Assembly (NCBI GenBank): GCA_947624315.1
Contig: CANQJU010000047.1
Coordinates: 1 to 7,799 of the forward strand
Source of the DNA: an uncultured Bacilli bacterium
Lineage (GTDB): Bacteria > Bacillota_I > Bacilli_A > ML615J-28 > CAG-698
Length of the DNA: 7,799 nucleotides
Direction of reading: 5' to 3'
Both the position numbers and the translations under genes were made by a program. How positions within the stretch are numbered: position 1 is the stretch's first letter; the number at the start of each line of letters is the position of its first letter. The notes under the pieces were generated by a model, which worked only from the letters and a program-made list of their open reading frames with translations, did not search any database and was not told the origin of the DNA. Below are positions 1 through 7,250 of this stretch, in pieces.

Positions 1-2759
1 GGAATAGAATAATCAATAATAGGAAGCATTGTAGCAGTTAGAGGAACATTAGCTGCTGCAGAAACATATGACATAGCATACTCATATGGAGCAAATGACA
101 TTACCTTACCAACACTATTTCTAAGAGTATTTAATACTTCTTGTTGGTACATAGCTCCTGTTTCTGTGTAAGTTAAGTTTCTCCTTGAATAGTCACCAAT
201 GCTTAGAGCACCTAAAGTGTCAACATAAACTCCATCAATATCATAACGATTGTATCGCTTCAATAAGTTATTTACACTTGATTGATAGAAACGTGGAGAA
301 ATTAAAACTGTAGGTTGCATTGTTGAATCGCTCAATCCTGTACTCATTACAAAGGCAGCAATTGATGAATAGTTACTTGTAACACTCTTTGGAGAATATT
401 TCAAACTACCAAAGTTGTAATCATATCCTTGGCCCATAATAATTGATAGATAAGGATAGAAACCATAACCATTTTCCTTCATATATTTATTAAAGGAATT
501 CAAACCTTTTTTACCACCTAAGACACTGCTTGCTTTCGCTTTCTTAGTAATAGATTGCTCTAAAGCTTCCTTAGTCCATCCTTGATATATAACATTAAAG
601 TTTTCAACACCATTTTCATGTAATTCATCTAAGATTTCCTTAGCTTCTTCAAATGTTGTTAATGAATAATCTTTATTATAAACAATACCAAATAGTAAGT
701 CTTTCTTTTCATATGCGCCTAAGAAAGTGATTGTTGGAACATGTGTTGTAGTTGTATCGCCATTTTCACTCAATCCTTGATCAGCATATTTATTTAATAA
801 ATAATCACGATAAGTGTTGGCCACTTCAACATATGTTAATTTATCGCTGTCTAAGAAACGATAATCATAAACGACATCACCGCGATAATAATCACTTGTC
901 CATTTATTGAACTTACTACCATTTGTAATTTCTACTTCTTCATAGCGACGGAAATCAGTAATAAATCTTGCAAAGTTATATGGATTATTAGCACTATTTC
1001 TATAGAAGTCAGCTTGAATCCATGACATACTTGCACCTTTATCAACAATAGCTACAACACCTTTTTTAGTTGTTTGATCTAAATAACCATACATACCAAA
1101 ATTCAAATATTCATTCTCTTCGCCCATTTCCTTTTTAGGAATAGTTATGTCTTCACCATGAATAGCTTTTTCATAACGAGCAACATTTTGAATATCTTTA
1201 GGACTATTGAAACTTATAACTGCTCCACTTCCATCGGGGATAATTATTTGTCCTTCACTATTGTTATCATTAGTAGCTGTAAAGTATGGTAACAAGATAA
1301 TTTGATAAATTCCCGCACTAGAATTTTCTTTAATTGAATCATTTAAAATGGTAACTTTAAATCCATCATCAGTTAATTGGAAACGCAAGCCAACTCTAAA
1401 TGATGTTGATTTAGCTTCACTATCATTACCGAACAAAATGTTTTGCTCTTCGGCTAATTCTTGACTAAATCCAGCTTGAATTGGACTTCCTTCTTCATCA
1501 TACAAGAATCTACCATCCTCATCACGAGCTTGGAAACCACCAATCTTAAATGGTTCTAAAGTTCCATCACCTTTATAATCATAATATACAGTTCTATCAG
1601 TTCTACTACTTGTATCACGAATTGTATAGAAGTTTTCTCTTATTTGATTTCCTTCTTCATCATATTCATTAATTGTATACATATATTTCAATAATTGATT
1701 AATAATTAATGTTGATGTTGAAGCACGGAATCTAAATACTGTTGAACTATTTTCTGTATATTGGTTAACAGTTGTATTTAATAAGTTAGTTGTATCACCA
1801 TTAGCATAAGCTTCTAGTTCATAAGAGTTTACACTATAGATGTAGTTGTTAAGGATTGTTGAAGTTGTATAAGGGTTAGATGTACATGGAGAGTAACCAC
1901 TTTCTCCTTCTAAGGCATTAGTGTTATAGTCAACACCTAATTGTGGTTTTAAACGATTGTTGCTATCAAGCATATTGCTTAAAGACCAACTACCTAAAGA
2001 ATTACCATTAACATCTAGGTTTTCACTAACTGTTGCTAAATCATTTTCTTCTAAATAAGCAGCACATTCAGCACTAAATGTTGTTCCAGTACCAGAATAT
2101 CTTAAAACAACTTGACCAGAACCAGCACTACTTAATAAACTAGATTCAGTAGGGATATTGAAAATTGTATTTCCTCTAAATAATTCATCATAACGACTAC
2201 GATCAAATCTACTAGGGAAATAAGCATTTACGTTAGTAAAGTTACCAATATCATATAAAACATCAACACCATTTTCAACATTATAATTCAATGAATAATG
2301 TCTTTCAGTTTGGCCAGTGATTCTATTTTCATATTGAACACTATTAATCCAACCATTTAAATCAGTGGCATTAATTTTGCCATTATCCAAGAAATATCTT
2401 ACTAAAAGATTTGATTTTTCTTCACCAGATGCCCCATCGCTTTTAGCAGTTTCATAAACAACACTGCATTTGCTTGGTTCAGGACTATTAGGTGCAGGAC
2501 AACTACTATTTAATACTACTTTAACAATTGATGTTGTTTCATCAATAAACATACTATATGTTCCATTATTAGCAACCCATTTTAAAGAGTCCAATGCATT
2601 GTCTGCAGCACTAAAATAATCTTCTTCATTAAATTCTTCATTATCGAATTTATATTTGGCACTAGCTTTTAAACCACCTATAAAGTACAAACCTAAGAAT
2701 ACAACTAGAATTATAATTAACAAACCAGAAATAATATATCTTTTCTTTAATATTTTCAT
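1..2759 (-). CDS. Membrane-anchored DUF5696 protein, glycoside-hydrolase-like (C-terminus cut by window edge)
   Basis: The open frame runs from ATG at 2759-2757 to the window edge without a stop: 919 full codons plus two bases. A basic N-terminus (MKILKKR) and one hydrophobic segment at about residues 8-28 suggest an uncleaved anchor or signal peptide, so the rest should face outside. Residues about 35-500 look like beta-rich domains. Then come features I associate with DUF5696: IIIPDGSGAVI (PDGSG at 508-512), YEKAIHGED (529-537), a TTFEEAKEILDEL helix followed by YQGW (725-728), and a LGGKKGLNSF stretch. DIDGVYVDTLG (D842, D847) resembles the strand-end acidic motif of TIM-barrel glycosidases. 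The family has no established reaction known to me; glycan hydrolysis is inferred from the fold-like motifs and the sugar importer upstream. The start is fixed by AAAGGAGG six bases upstream. The frame ends in a region resembling the family's late barrel, so the missing tail may be modest. Confidence 0.88.
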   Translation of the reverse strand, partial: MKILKKRYIISGLLIIILVVFLGLYFIGGLKASAKYKFDNEEFNEEDYFSAADNALDSLKWVANNGTYSMFIDETTSIVKVVLNSSCPAPNSPEPSKCSVVYETAKSDGASGEEKSNLLVRYFLDNGKINATDLNGWINSVQYENRITGQTERHYSLNYNVENGVDVLYDIGNFTNVNAYFPSRFDRSRYDELFRGNTIFNIPTESSLLSSAGSGQVVLRYSGTGTTFSAECAAYLEENDLATVSENLDVNGNSLGSWSLSNMLDSNNRLKPQLGVDYNTNALEGESGYSPCTSNPYTTSTILNNYIYSVNSYELEAYANGDTTNLLNTTVNQYTENSSTVFRFRASTSTLIINQLLKYMYTINEYDEEGNQIRENFYTIRDTSSRTDRTVYYDYKGDGTLEPFKIGGFQARDEDGRFLYDEEGSPIQAGFSQELAEEQNILFGNDSEAKSTSFRVGLRFQLTDDGFKVTILNDSIKENSSAGIYQIILLPYFTATNDNNSEGQIIIPDGSGAVISFNSPKDIQNVARYEKAIHGEDITIPKKEMGEENEYLNFGMYGYLDQTTKKGVVAIVDKGASMSWIQADFYRNSANNPYNFARFITDFRRYEEVEITNGSKFNKWTSDYYRGDVVYDYRFLDSDKLTYVEVANTYRDYLLNKYADQGLSENGDTTTTHVPTITFLGAYEKKDLLFGIVYNKDYSLTTFEEAKEILDELHENGVENFNVIYQGWTKEALEQSITKKAKASSVLGGKKGLNSFNKYMKENGYGFYPYLSIIMGQGYDYNFGSLKYSPKSVTSNYSSIAAFVMSTGLSDSTMQPTVLISPRFYQSSVNNLLKRYNRYDIDGVYVDTLGALSIGDYSRRNLTYTETGAMYQQEVLNTLRNSVGKVMSFAPYEYAMSYVSAAANVPLTATMLPIIDYSI

Positions 2760-2765
2760 TGTTTT

Positions 2766-2773
2766 CCTCCTTT
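2766..2773 (-). promoter_or_regulatory. Ribosome binding site of the DUF5696 gene
   Basis: AAAGGAGG lies directly after the TAG stop of the YIP1 gene (2776-2774) and six bases before ATG at 2759. It fills most of the 14-base gap, which leaves no space for a promoter, so the DUF5696 gene must be read from the upstream transcript. Confidence 0.85.
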
Positions 2774-3496
2774 CTAGAAGTACCTTAAGGTTATCTCACG
2801 ATATATTGTGTAGACAAATCCAATAATCTTTTGAATCAAATCGAAGCACAAAATTCCGATAAAGCAAATTACTAAAATAGCAATTGCTGTAGCAAGTAAT
2901 GTTATTAAACATTTAATTAATCCATATTCATGGATTGAAATAAATCCAAAGAATGCCATATAGCACATAAAGAAGATACCAAGTGCAATAATCAAAGTAT
3001 ATATTGCTTGTTCTTGAACAGAAACAAAGTTACTAACAAATAAACCTAGTAATTTTGTCCAAGCAAGAGGGAATAATGAATAACAAATCATCATAAAGAT
3101 TTCTTTCATTTTTCCTTTTCCATCAAACAATGTTGTAATACTCCAGTTGGCAACTGTAATTAAGGCTACAGGGGCAACAACATAAGCAATTTCAAGTAAA
3201 ATATTTAAATCAGTTACAGGTCTTTGATTTATAATAAATCCTTCAAATTGAAATCCGAGTATATTTAAGAAAATTACAAAAATCATGTAAAAAATGGCAA
3301 CGCTCATTTTTCCTCGTTTTTCCCGCTTAAATTCTTCAAATCCTTTAATTGGGTGGAACAAGATATAGAATGGATAACTGATAAATTCCTTTTTAAAATA
3401 CTTTAAGAATTTAACAATCTTTGCCCAAACTTTTTTCATTTTTGATTCTTTCTTAACTTCTTCATTATTGATTACATTATTTACATTCTCAGTCAT
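2774..3496 (-). CDS. YIP1-family integral membrane protein
   Basis: This 240-residue protein has a charged, Lys-rich N-terminus of about 60 residues, then about five hydrophobic segments near 64-86, 96-118, 132-155, 163-187 and 192-222. That matches the five-helix Yip1 domain (PF04893-type). Two stretches support the call: FHPIKGFEEFKREKRG just before the first helix, and the loop DGKGKMKEIF followed by CYSLFP in the third helix. The family is named after eukaryotic Yip1/Yif1 trafficking proteins; its bacterial members have no firmly known function. It starts on an ATG sharing one base with the stop of the propeller/TPR gene (TAATG), and the DUF5696 gene follows 14 bases later. Its place between two surface proteins suggests a membrane partner or assembly factor for them (inference). 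Length is normal for a bacterial member and there is no sign of damage. Confidence 0.83.
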   Translation of the reverse strand: MTENVNNVINNEEVKKESKMKKVWAKIVKFLKYFKKEFISYPFYILFHPIKGFEEFKREKRGKMSVAIFYMIFVIFLNILGFQFEGFIINQRPVTDLNILLEIAYVVAPVALITVANWSITTLFDGKGKMKEIFMMICYSLFPLAWTKLLGLFVSNFVSVQEQAIYTLIIALGIFFMCYMAFFGFISIHEYGLIKCLITLLATAIAILVICFIGILCFDLIQKIIGFVYTIYREITLRYF

Positions 3497-3508
3497 TATT
3501 CATCACCT
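3494..3508 (-). promoter_or_regulatory. Translational coupling site TAATG with internal ribosome binding site (propeller/TPR to YIP1)
   Basis: The stop TAA of the propeller/TPR gene (3498-3496) and the ATG of the YIP1 gene (3496-3494) share one A. A weak Shine-Dalgarno, AGGTGATG (3508-3501), sits inside the last codons of the upstream gene. This layout is typical of coupled translation by ribosomes that terminate and restart. Confidence 0.8.
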
Positions 3509-5235
3509 ATTTCCAAACTTGTCGACTTTTTATTGCGACGTTTTTTAACAACACCATATACACTACCAGCAACAATTAAAGCAACTAATACTGTAGCAAC
3601 ATATGGGAAATATCTCTTTATTTTTTCATCACGATATAACTTATAGGCTTTAGAATAATACTCTACATTATATCCAATCTTGAAGTATGCCATTGCATCT
3701 AGATATCTACCAGCAGCTAAATAAGTTTTTCCTACACCAACATAGGCTAACTCATAATTAGGATTTTGGTTGATAACGTTTTGCCATTCTTCTCCAGCTG
3801 CTTCAGAATTACCAACTGATTGATATTGAACAGCTTTATTAATTAATGATCCTACTTCAGTAGGTGTGAAACGAATAATAGCTTTATTATTCTTTTCCAA
3901 AACGATTAAGTTTTCACCTTGATAACGAACAGCTACTGGATTTTGTAAATCAGTAATTCCTGATCCTTTACCAGCGGAAATGTATAATAAATTTCCTTCC
4001 TTATCATAAGTAAATAAACGTCCAGTTTTTGTATCAACAACTGTATAAACACCATATTCATTAACAGTAATACCTGAGAATTGTGAGCTTCCAGCATCAT
4101 TACCAGTCTTAATATAGATTAAATCTCCTTTAGGAACATCATAACCATTTCTAATCAAAACATCATTTCCAGCTTGATTAATTCTTTTAATCATTGCTGT
4201 ATCATCAGTTACGTTAGTTTCAGTGTTTGTTACTGCTCTTGATACAGTATAAATGAATCCTTGAGAATCAATAGTAAAGTTCTTAAATTCTGTTTGTAAA
4301 ATAGAAGTCATTTTACTTCTTTGTTCTTCAGTTGCAAGGTTTCTCCAAAGAGCATCCCAGAATGAAAGTGATGTATAGTTAACTCCAACAAATCTCATAA
4401 ACTCTCCACGATTGCTTAGAAGAATAATTCCTTCATAAACACCAGTACTAATAACATATAAACGACCAGCGCTATCTGTTAAAACTTTTGTTGGAGAGAA
4501 AGTTTTATTAGCAAATGCTTGATCAGTTGGAGAAGAGATAACTTGAACAACTTTATATGTTTGACTATCAATAACAACTATTTGATTGTTATTAGTATCA
4601 CATAAGTAAATTAAATCTTCATATTCACCTTCGATAATAACATTATTACTATCTCTCTTATTACGAACACCACGATATACACCACTTACATTTAATAATT
4701 TGATATACATCTTTTGTTCTTCTGTACGTTCTTCATATGGTACTTCTTCAATTTCACGAATTGTTGCATAAGAGTATACACTAGTTAGCATATCGCTTGT
4801 AGATGTTCCTCCATCAATTCTTGTCTTCATTCTTCCAAGTTCCTCATCTGTGAAGTTATCAGGAACAACTTCAAATTGATTATACTTAGCTACGAAATTA
4901 AGATTACCATCAAAAACAAATAAATTATTATATTGAGAAGTAGCTGATGATGAAACAACATAGATAACATCATTTTTAACTTCTTCTCCGTTAACAGTTT
5001 TAGTTTCAGTATAAATAAACAAATCTTCAGGACTCTTGAATTCATCCTCTGTAATATTTCCACCCCAAGCTGTACTTAATGTGTTATACACACCATCAAT
5101 AGTTGATGAATAACCAGCAGGGGCCATAATAATTTGTCCATCATGTGAATAAGTATATAAACCTTTAATTCTTAATGCAGTTAATAGACAAGCTACAAAA
5201 AGAAATACTACTAAAAATTTTCTAACTTTCTTCAT
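3496..5235 (-). CDS. Beta-propeller (NHL-like) and TPR surface protein with N- and C-terminal membrane segments
   Basis: This protein has 579 residues. A hydrophobic segment at about 5-22 after MKKVRK is a signal or anchor. The middle carries degenerate repeats pairing a 'site + DxxGxxYV' strand with a 'D..gnl' turn, as in NHL/beta-propeller blades: LIYLCDTNNNQIVVID (208-223), TKVLTDSAGRLYVIST (249-264), FTIDSQGFIYTVSR (330-343), ITVNEYGVYTVVDTKTG (399-415) and PVAVRYQGENLIVLEKNN (443-460). A TPR-like helical pair follows at about 473-523 (AVQYQSVGNSEAAGEEW, then NPNYELAYVGVGKTYLAAGRY). A second membrane helix near 543-563 ends in the basic tail KKRRNKK. The predicted topology is a large outer loop held at both ends, with a short cytoplasmic tail. 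No catalytic residues are recognisable, so a binding or scaffold role beside the importer is the best guess. The start is set by a strong AGGAGG five bases upstream. Confidence 0.8.
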   Translation of the reverse strand: MKKVRKFLVVFLFVACLLTALRIKGLYTYSHDGQIIMAPAGYSSTIDGVYNTLSTAWGGNITEDEFKSPEDLFIYTETKTVNGEEVKNDVIYVVSSSATSQYNNLFVFDGNLNFVAKYNQFEVVPDNFTDEELGRMKTRIDGGTSTSDMLTSVYSYATIREIEEVPYEERTEEQKMYIKLLNVSGVYRGVRNKRDSNNVIIEGEYEDLIYLCDTNNNQIVVIDSQTYKVVQVISSPTDQAFANKTFSPTKVLTDSAGRLYVISTGVYEGIILLSNRGEFMRFVGVNYTSLSFWDALWRNLATEEQRSKMTSILQTEFKNFTIDSQGFIYTVSRAVTNTETNVTDDTAMIKRINQAGNDVLIRNGYDVPKGDLIYIKTGNDAGSSQFSGITVNEYGVYTVVDTKTGRLFTYDKEGNLLYISAGKGSGITDLQNPVAVRYQGENLIVLEKNNKAIIRFTPTEVGSLINKAVQYQSVGNSEAAGEEWQNVINQNPNYELAYVGVGKTYLAAGRYLDAMAYFKIGYNVEYYSKAYKLYRDEKIKRYFPYVATVLVALIVAGSVYGVVKKRRNKKSTSLEIGDE

Positions 5236-5240
5236 AAATG

Positions 5241-5247
5241 CCTCCTA
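5241..5247 (-). promoter_or_regulatory. Ribosome binding site of the propeller/TPR gene, overlapping the upstream stop codon
   Basis: TAGGAGG holds both the TAG stop of the MalG-like permease (5247-5245) and a full AGGAGG five bases before ATG at 5235. Stop and Shine-Dalgarno share bases, leaving only a nine-base gap between the two reading frames. Confidence 0.87.
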
Positions 5248-6243
5248 CTTCATACCTGAGTGTTGCATTGTTTCCATGACATTACTTTGTGAGAAAATGA
5301 AGAAAACAATTGGCACAGTAATCATAATTAATTGAACGGCATTTAATGTACCTGTTCGCGCAACACCAGCGGTTGCAATTTGGTTAATAGCATAACTTAA
5401 CATCTTTAAGTCTTCACGATAAATTGTTGTTTGACCACCAGTATTCCATAAGCTTTGGAAGTTCAAAATAGCAAGAGTAATCCAAGCTGGTTTAACTAAA
5501 GGCATAACAATTTTCCAATATATTTTGAATTCACTAGCACCATCTAGCTTAGCAGATTCAATATAATCCATACTTATACCATTCATAAATTGTCGCATCA
5601 AGAATAGTCCCATAGATCCACCAATAACCGGTAAAACTATTGACCAGTGTGTATCAATCAATCCTAAGAAATTCAAGATGATGTAGTTTGGAGTAGCTGT
5701 TACACTTGATGGGAACATCAATGAATAAACGATTAATCCAAAGATGAAGCTACCACCAGGAACACGATACTTACTCAAAACATATGCGCACATTGAAGCA
5801 ACTAAAATATGTCCAACAGTTCCTAAGATAGTTACATAAATTGTATTAAATAAATATCTTGAGAATGGAACTAAAGATGTTCCTAAAACAACACCTAAAT
5901 CCGCAAAGTTATTCCATGTCGGATTTCTTACAAAAATATCTGGTGGGAATTTAAATATTTCATCCATTGGTTTGAAAGCATTATTAACAATCATAATCAA
6001 TGGTAAAATACTAATAATTCCGGCAATCGCTAAGAATAAGAATAAAGCAATATCTCCAGCTTTTGAACGATTGATACGTTTTTTCTTCTTAGAACGTGCT
6101 CTAATTTTAGTACCTGATATTTCAGCAAAAGGTCGACTATCAATATGACGGGCCTTCTTTTGATTAAGTTTTTCTTTTTTACTCAATCCTTGCCCTTTGT
6201 CTGTAGTTTCTTCATTTAGTAATTCCGCTTTTGACTTAGACAT
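5245..6243 (-). CDS. Carbohydrate ABC transporter permease, MalG-like (CUT1 type)
   Basis: This is one of two inner-membrane channel subunits of a binding-protein-dependent sugar importer (BPD_transp_1 fold). The protein has 332 residues. About 63 hydrophilic, Lys/Arg-rich residues precede the first helix (about 64-86); further helices lie near 130-158, 165-190, 200-217, 252-270 and 300-319. The cytoplasmic EAA loop that docks on the ATPase is clear: YIESAKLDGASEF (227-239) continuing to IVMP (P248). The C-terminus SNVMETMQHSGMK is the usual MalG-type ending. The N-terminal extension is longer than in a typical 270-300 residue MalG-like protein. Its ATG shares a base with the stop of the MalF-like gene, which suggests coupled synthesis of the two channel halves in equal amounts. 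The substrate cannot be read from the sequence; an oligosaccharide is likely from the subfamily and neighbours. Confidence 0.95.
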   Translation of the reverse strand: MSKSKAELLNEETTDKGQGLSKKEKLNQKKARHIDSRPFAEISGTKIRARSKKKKRINRSKAGDIALFLFLAIAGIISILPLIMIVNNAFKPMDEIFKFPPDIFVRNPTWNNFADLGVVLGTSLVPFSRYLFNTIYVTILGTVGHILVASMCAYVLSKYRVPGGSFIFGLIVYSLMFPSSVTATPNYIILNFLGLIDTHWSIVLPVIGGSMGLFLMRQFMNGISMDYIESAKLDGASEFKIYWKIVMPLVKPAWITLAILNFQSLWNTGGQTTIYREDLKMLSYAINQIATAGVARTGTLNAVQLIMITVPIVFFIFSQSNVMETMQHSGMK

Positions 6244-6258
6244 TAAGAACCCACCTTT
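6241..6258 (-). promoter_or_regulatory. Translational coupling site TAATG with ribosome binding site (MalF-like to MalG-like)
   Basis: The MalF-like stop TAA (6245-6243) and the MalG-like ATG (6243-6241) share one A. AAAGGTGG (6258-6251) within the end of the upstream frame serves as Shine-Dalgarno with a seven-base spacer. Together these fix the MalG-like start and imply coupled translation. Confidence 0.85.
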
Positions 6259-7232
6259 CTGATAGCTTTTCTAATTAAACTATTTAATCCAATAGAAGCA
6301 ATAAACAATAGGGTTGCAATAGCTGAAGCATAACCTAACTCGAAACGTACGCTAGTATAATCGGTTAAGTGATTTACTATTGTATGACCAGCATATTGAA
6401 CTGAAGGGAATCCACACAAGGCTGTGGTTACCGCTCCAACACCTAAAGTATTTGAAATCTGAATAACGGCACTAAATAACAATTGGTCTTTAATTGATGG
6501 TAGAGTAATATACCACAACTCTTGCCAACGGTTTTTGATACCATCTATTGCTCCGGCTTCATATAACTCTTTATTAACGCCCTTTAAACCAGCGATCAAA
6601 GTTAAGAAGTTAACTCCTAAACTCATCCACAACTGGACAGCTATAACAATTGGTAAAATATAATCAGCATCTTTTAACCAAGTAATTGGTTCATTAATAA
6701 TTTGTAAATTCATCAATAAGGAGTTTGCCCATCCATAGTAGTCACTACTAAAGATTAATGCCCAAATAGAAATAGCTCCAGTAAGAGCAGGAGCATAGAA
6801 AACGAATGTTACTATAGCTCTTAAAACTCTTGGAAGTTCATTGATCAACCAGGCAAAGACAAACGACAAAATATAACCACCAGGACCAACTATTACCGCA
6901 ATTATCAAAGTATTTTTAACTGCTGTAATAAAGATTGGATCCTCTAAGAATAAGTTCAAATAGTTATCCCATCCTACCCAATGAGGAAATTCTAACATAT
7001 TGAAATCTGTAAAACTTAATACAAAACTCATTATTACTGGTAAAACTGTAAAAGTGAAGAACAGTAATACGTATGGGAACATCATAAGATATAAATAGCG
7101 ATTTAAATAAATCTTTCTACGAAGAGGTTTCTTTCGACTCCATAGGTCTATTTTATATCTCATGTCGTTAAACTTCTCTTTTAATGTTTTTTTCTCAGTT
7201 AAAGGAGTATTTTCATTTATTGTGTTTTCCAT
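6243..7232 (-). CDS. Sugar ABC transporter permease, MalF-like (CUT1 type)
   Basis: This is the second channel subunit of the importer. The 329-residue protein has a charged cytoplasmic N-terminus of about 45 residues with two basic clusters. A helix at about 47-72 carries the common MMFPYVLLFFTFTVLPVIMS pattern; others lie near 103-130, 137-161, 191-214, 251-273 and 301-320. The EAA loop is present: LYEAGAIDGIKNRWQELW (223-240) to ITLP (P245). The late stretch AGHTIVNHLTDYTSVRFELG followed by YASAIA is typical of the permease subgroup that I recall beside YIP1 and DUF5696 genes in other Bacillota. It follows the binding-protein gene by 15 bases. ATG at 7232 is chosen for its AAAGGAG eight bases upstream. 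No ATPase gene lies next to it in this window, so the ATP-binding subunit must come from elsewhere. Confidence 0.95.
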   Translation of the reverse strand: MENTINENTPLTEKKTLKEKFNDMRYKIDLWSRKKPLRRKIYLNRYLYLMMFPYVLLFFTFTVLPVIMSFVLSFTDFNMLEFPHWVGWDNYLNLFLEDPIFITAVKNTLIIAVIVGPGGYILSFVFAWLINELPRVLRAIVTFVFYAPALTGAISIWALIFSSDYYGWANSLLMNLQIINEPITWLKDADYILPIVIAVQLWMSLGVNFLTLIAGLKGVNKELYEAGAIDGIKNRWQELWYITLPSIKDQLLFSAVIQISNTLGVGAVTTALCGFPSVQYAGHTIVNHLTDYTSVRFELGYASAIATLLFIASIGLNSLIRKAIRKVGS

Positions 7233-7240
7233 ATACTCTT

Positions 7241-7250
7241 CTCCTTTCTA
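7241..7250 (-). promoter_or_regulatory. Ribosome binding site of the MalF-like gene, abutting the upstream TAG stop
   Basis: TAGAAAGGAG (7250-7241) is the binding-protein stop followed at once by a Shine-Dalgarno core, eight bases before ATG at 7232. The same ten bases occur at the YIP1/DUF5696 junction (2776-2767). Confidence 0.82.

Noticed and set aside
1..2759. Possible frameshift or pseudogene because the region seems to lack a closed reading frame
   Set aside because: Reading the minus-strand frame codon by codon from 2759 shows no stop and coherent DUF5696 motifs to the end. It is an intact gene cut by the window.
5236..5247. Possible promoter or terminator between the MalG-like and propeller/TPR genes, where function switches from transport to surface proteins
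   Set aside because: The gap is nine bases and is filled by the ribosome binding site. There is no hairpin, T-run or -10/-35 pair.
6243..7232. Amino-acid or phosphate-type permease instead of a sugar permease
   Set aside because: The EAA loop context, the HTIVNHL and YASAIA stretch, and pairing with a MalG-like partner and a family 1 binding protein fit the CUT1 sugar group.
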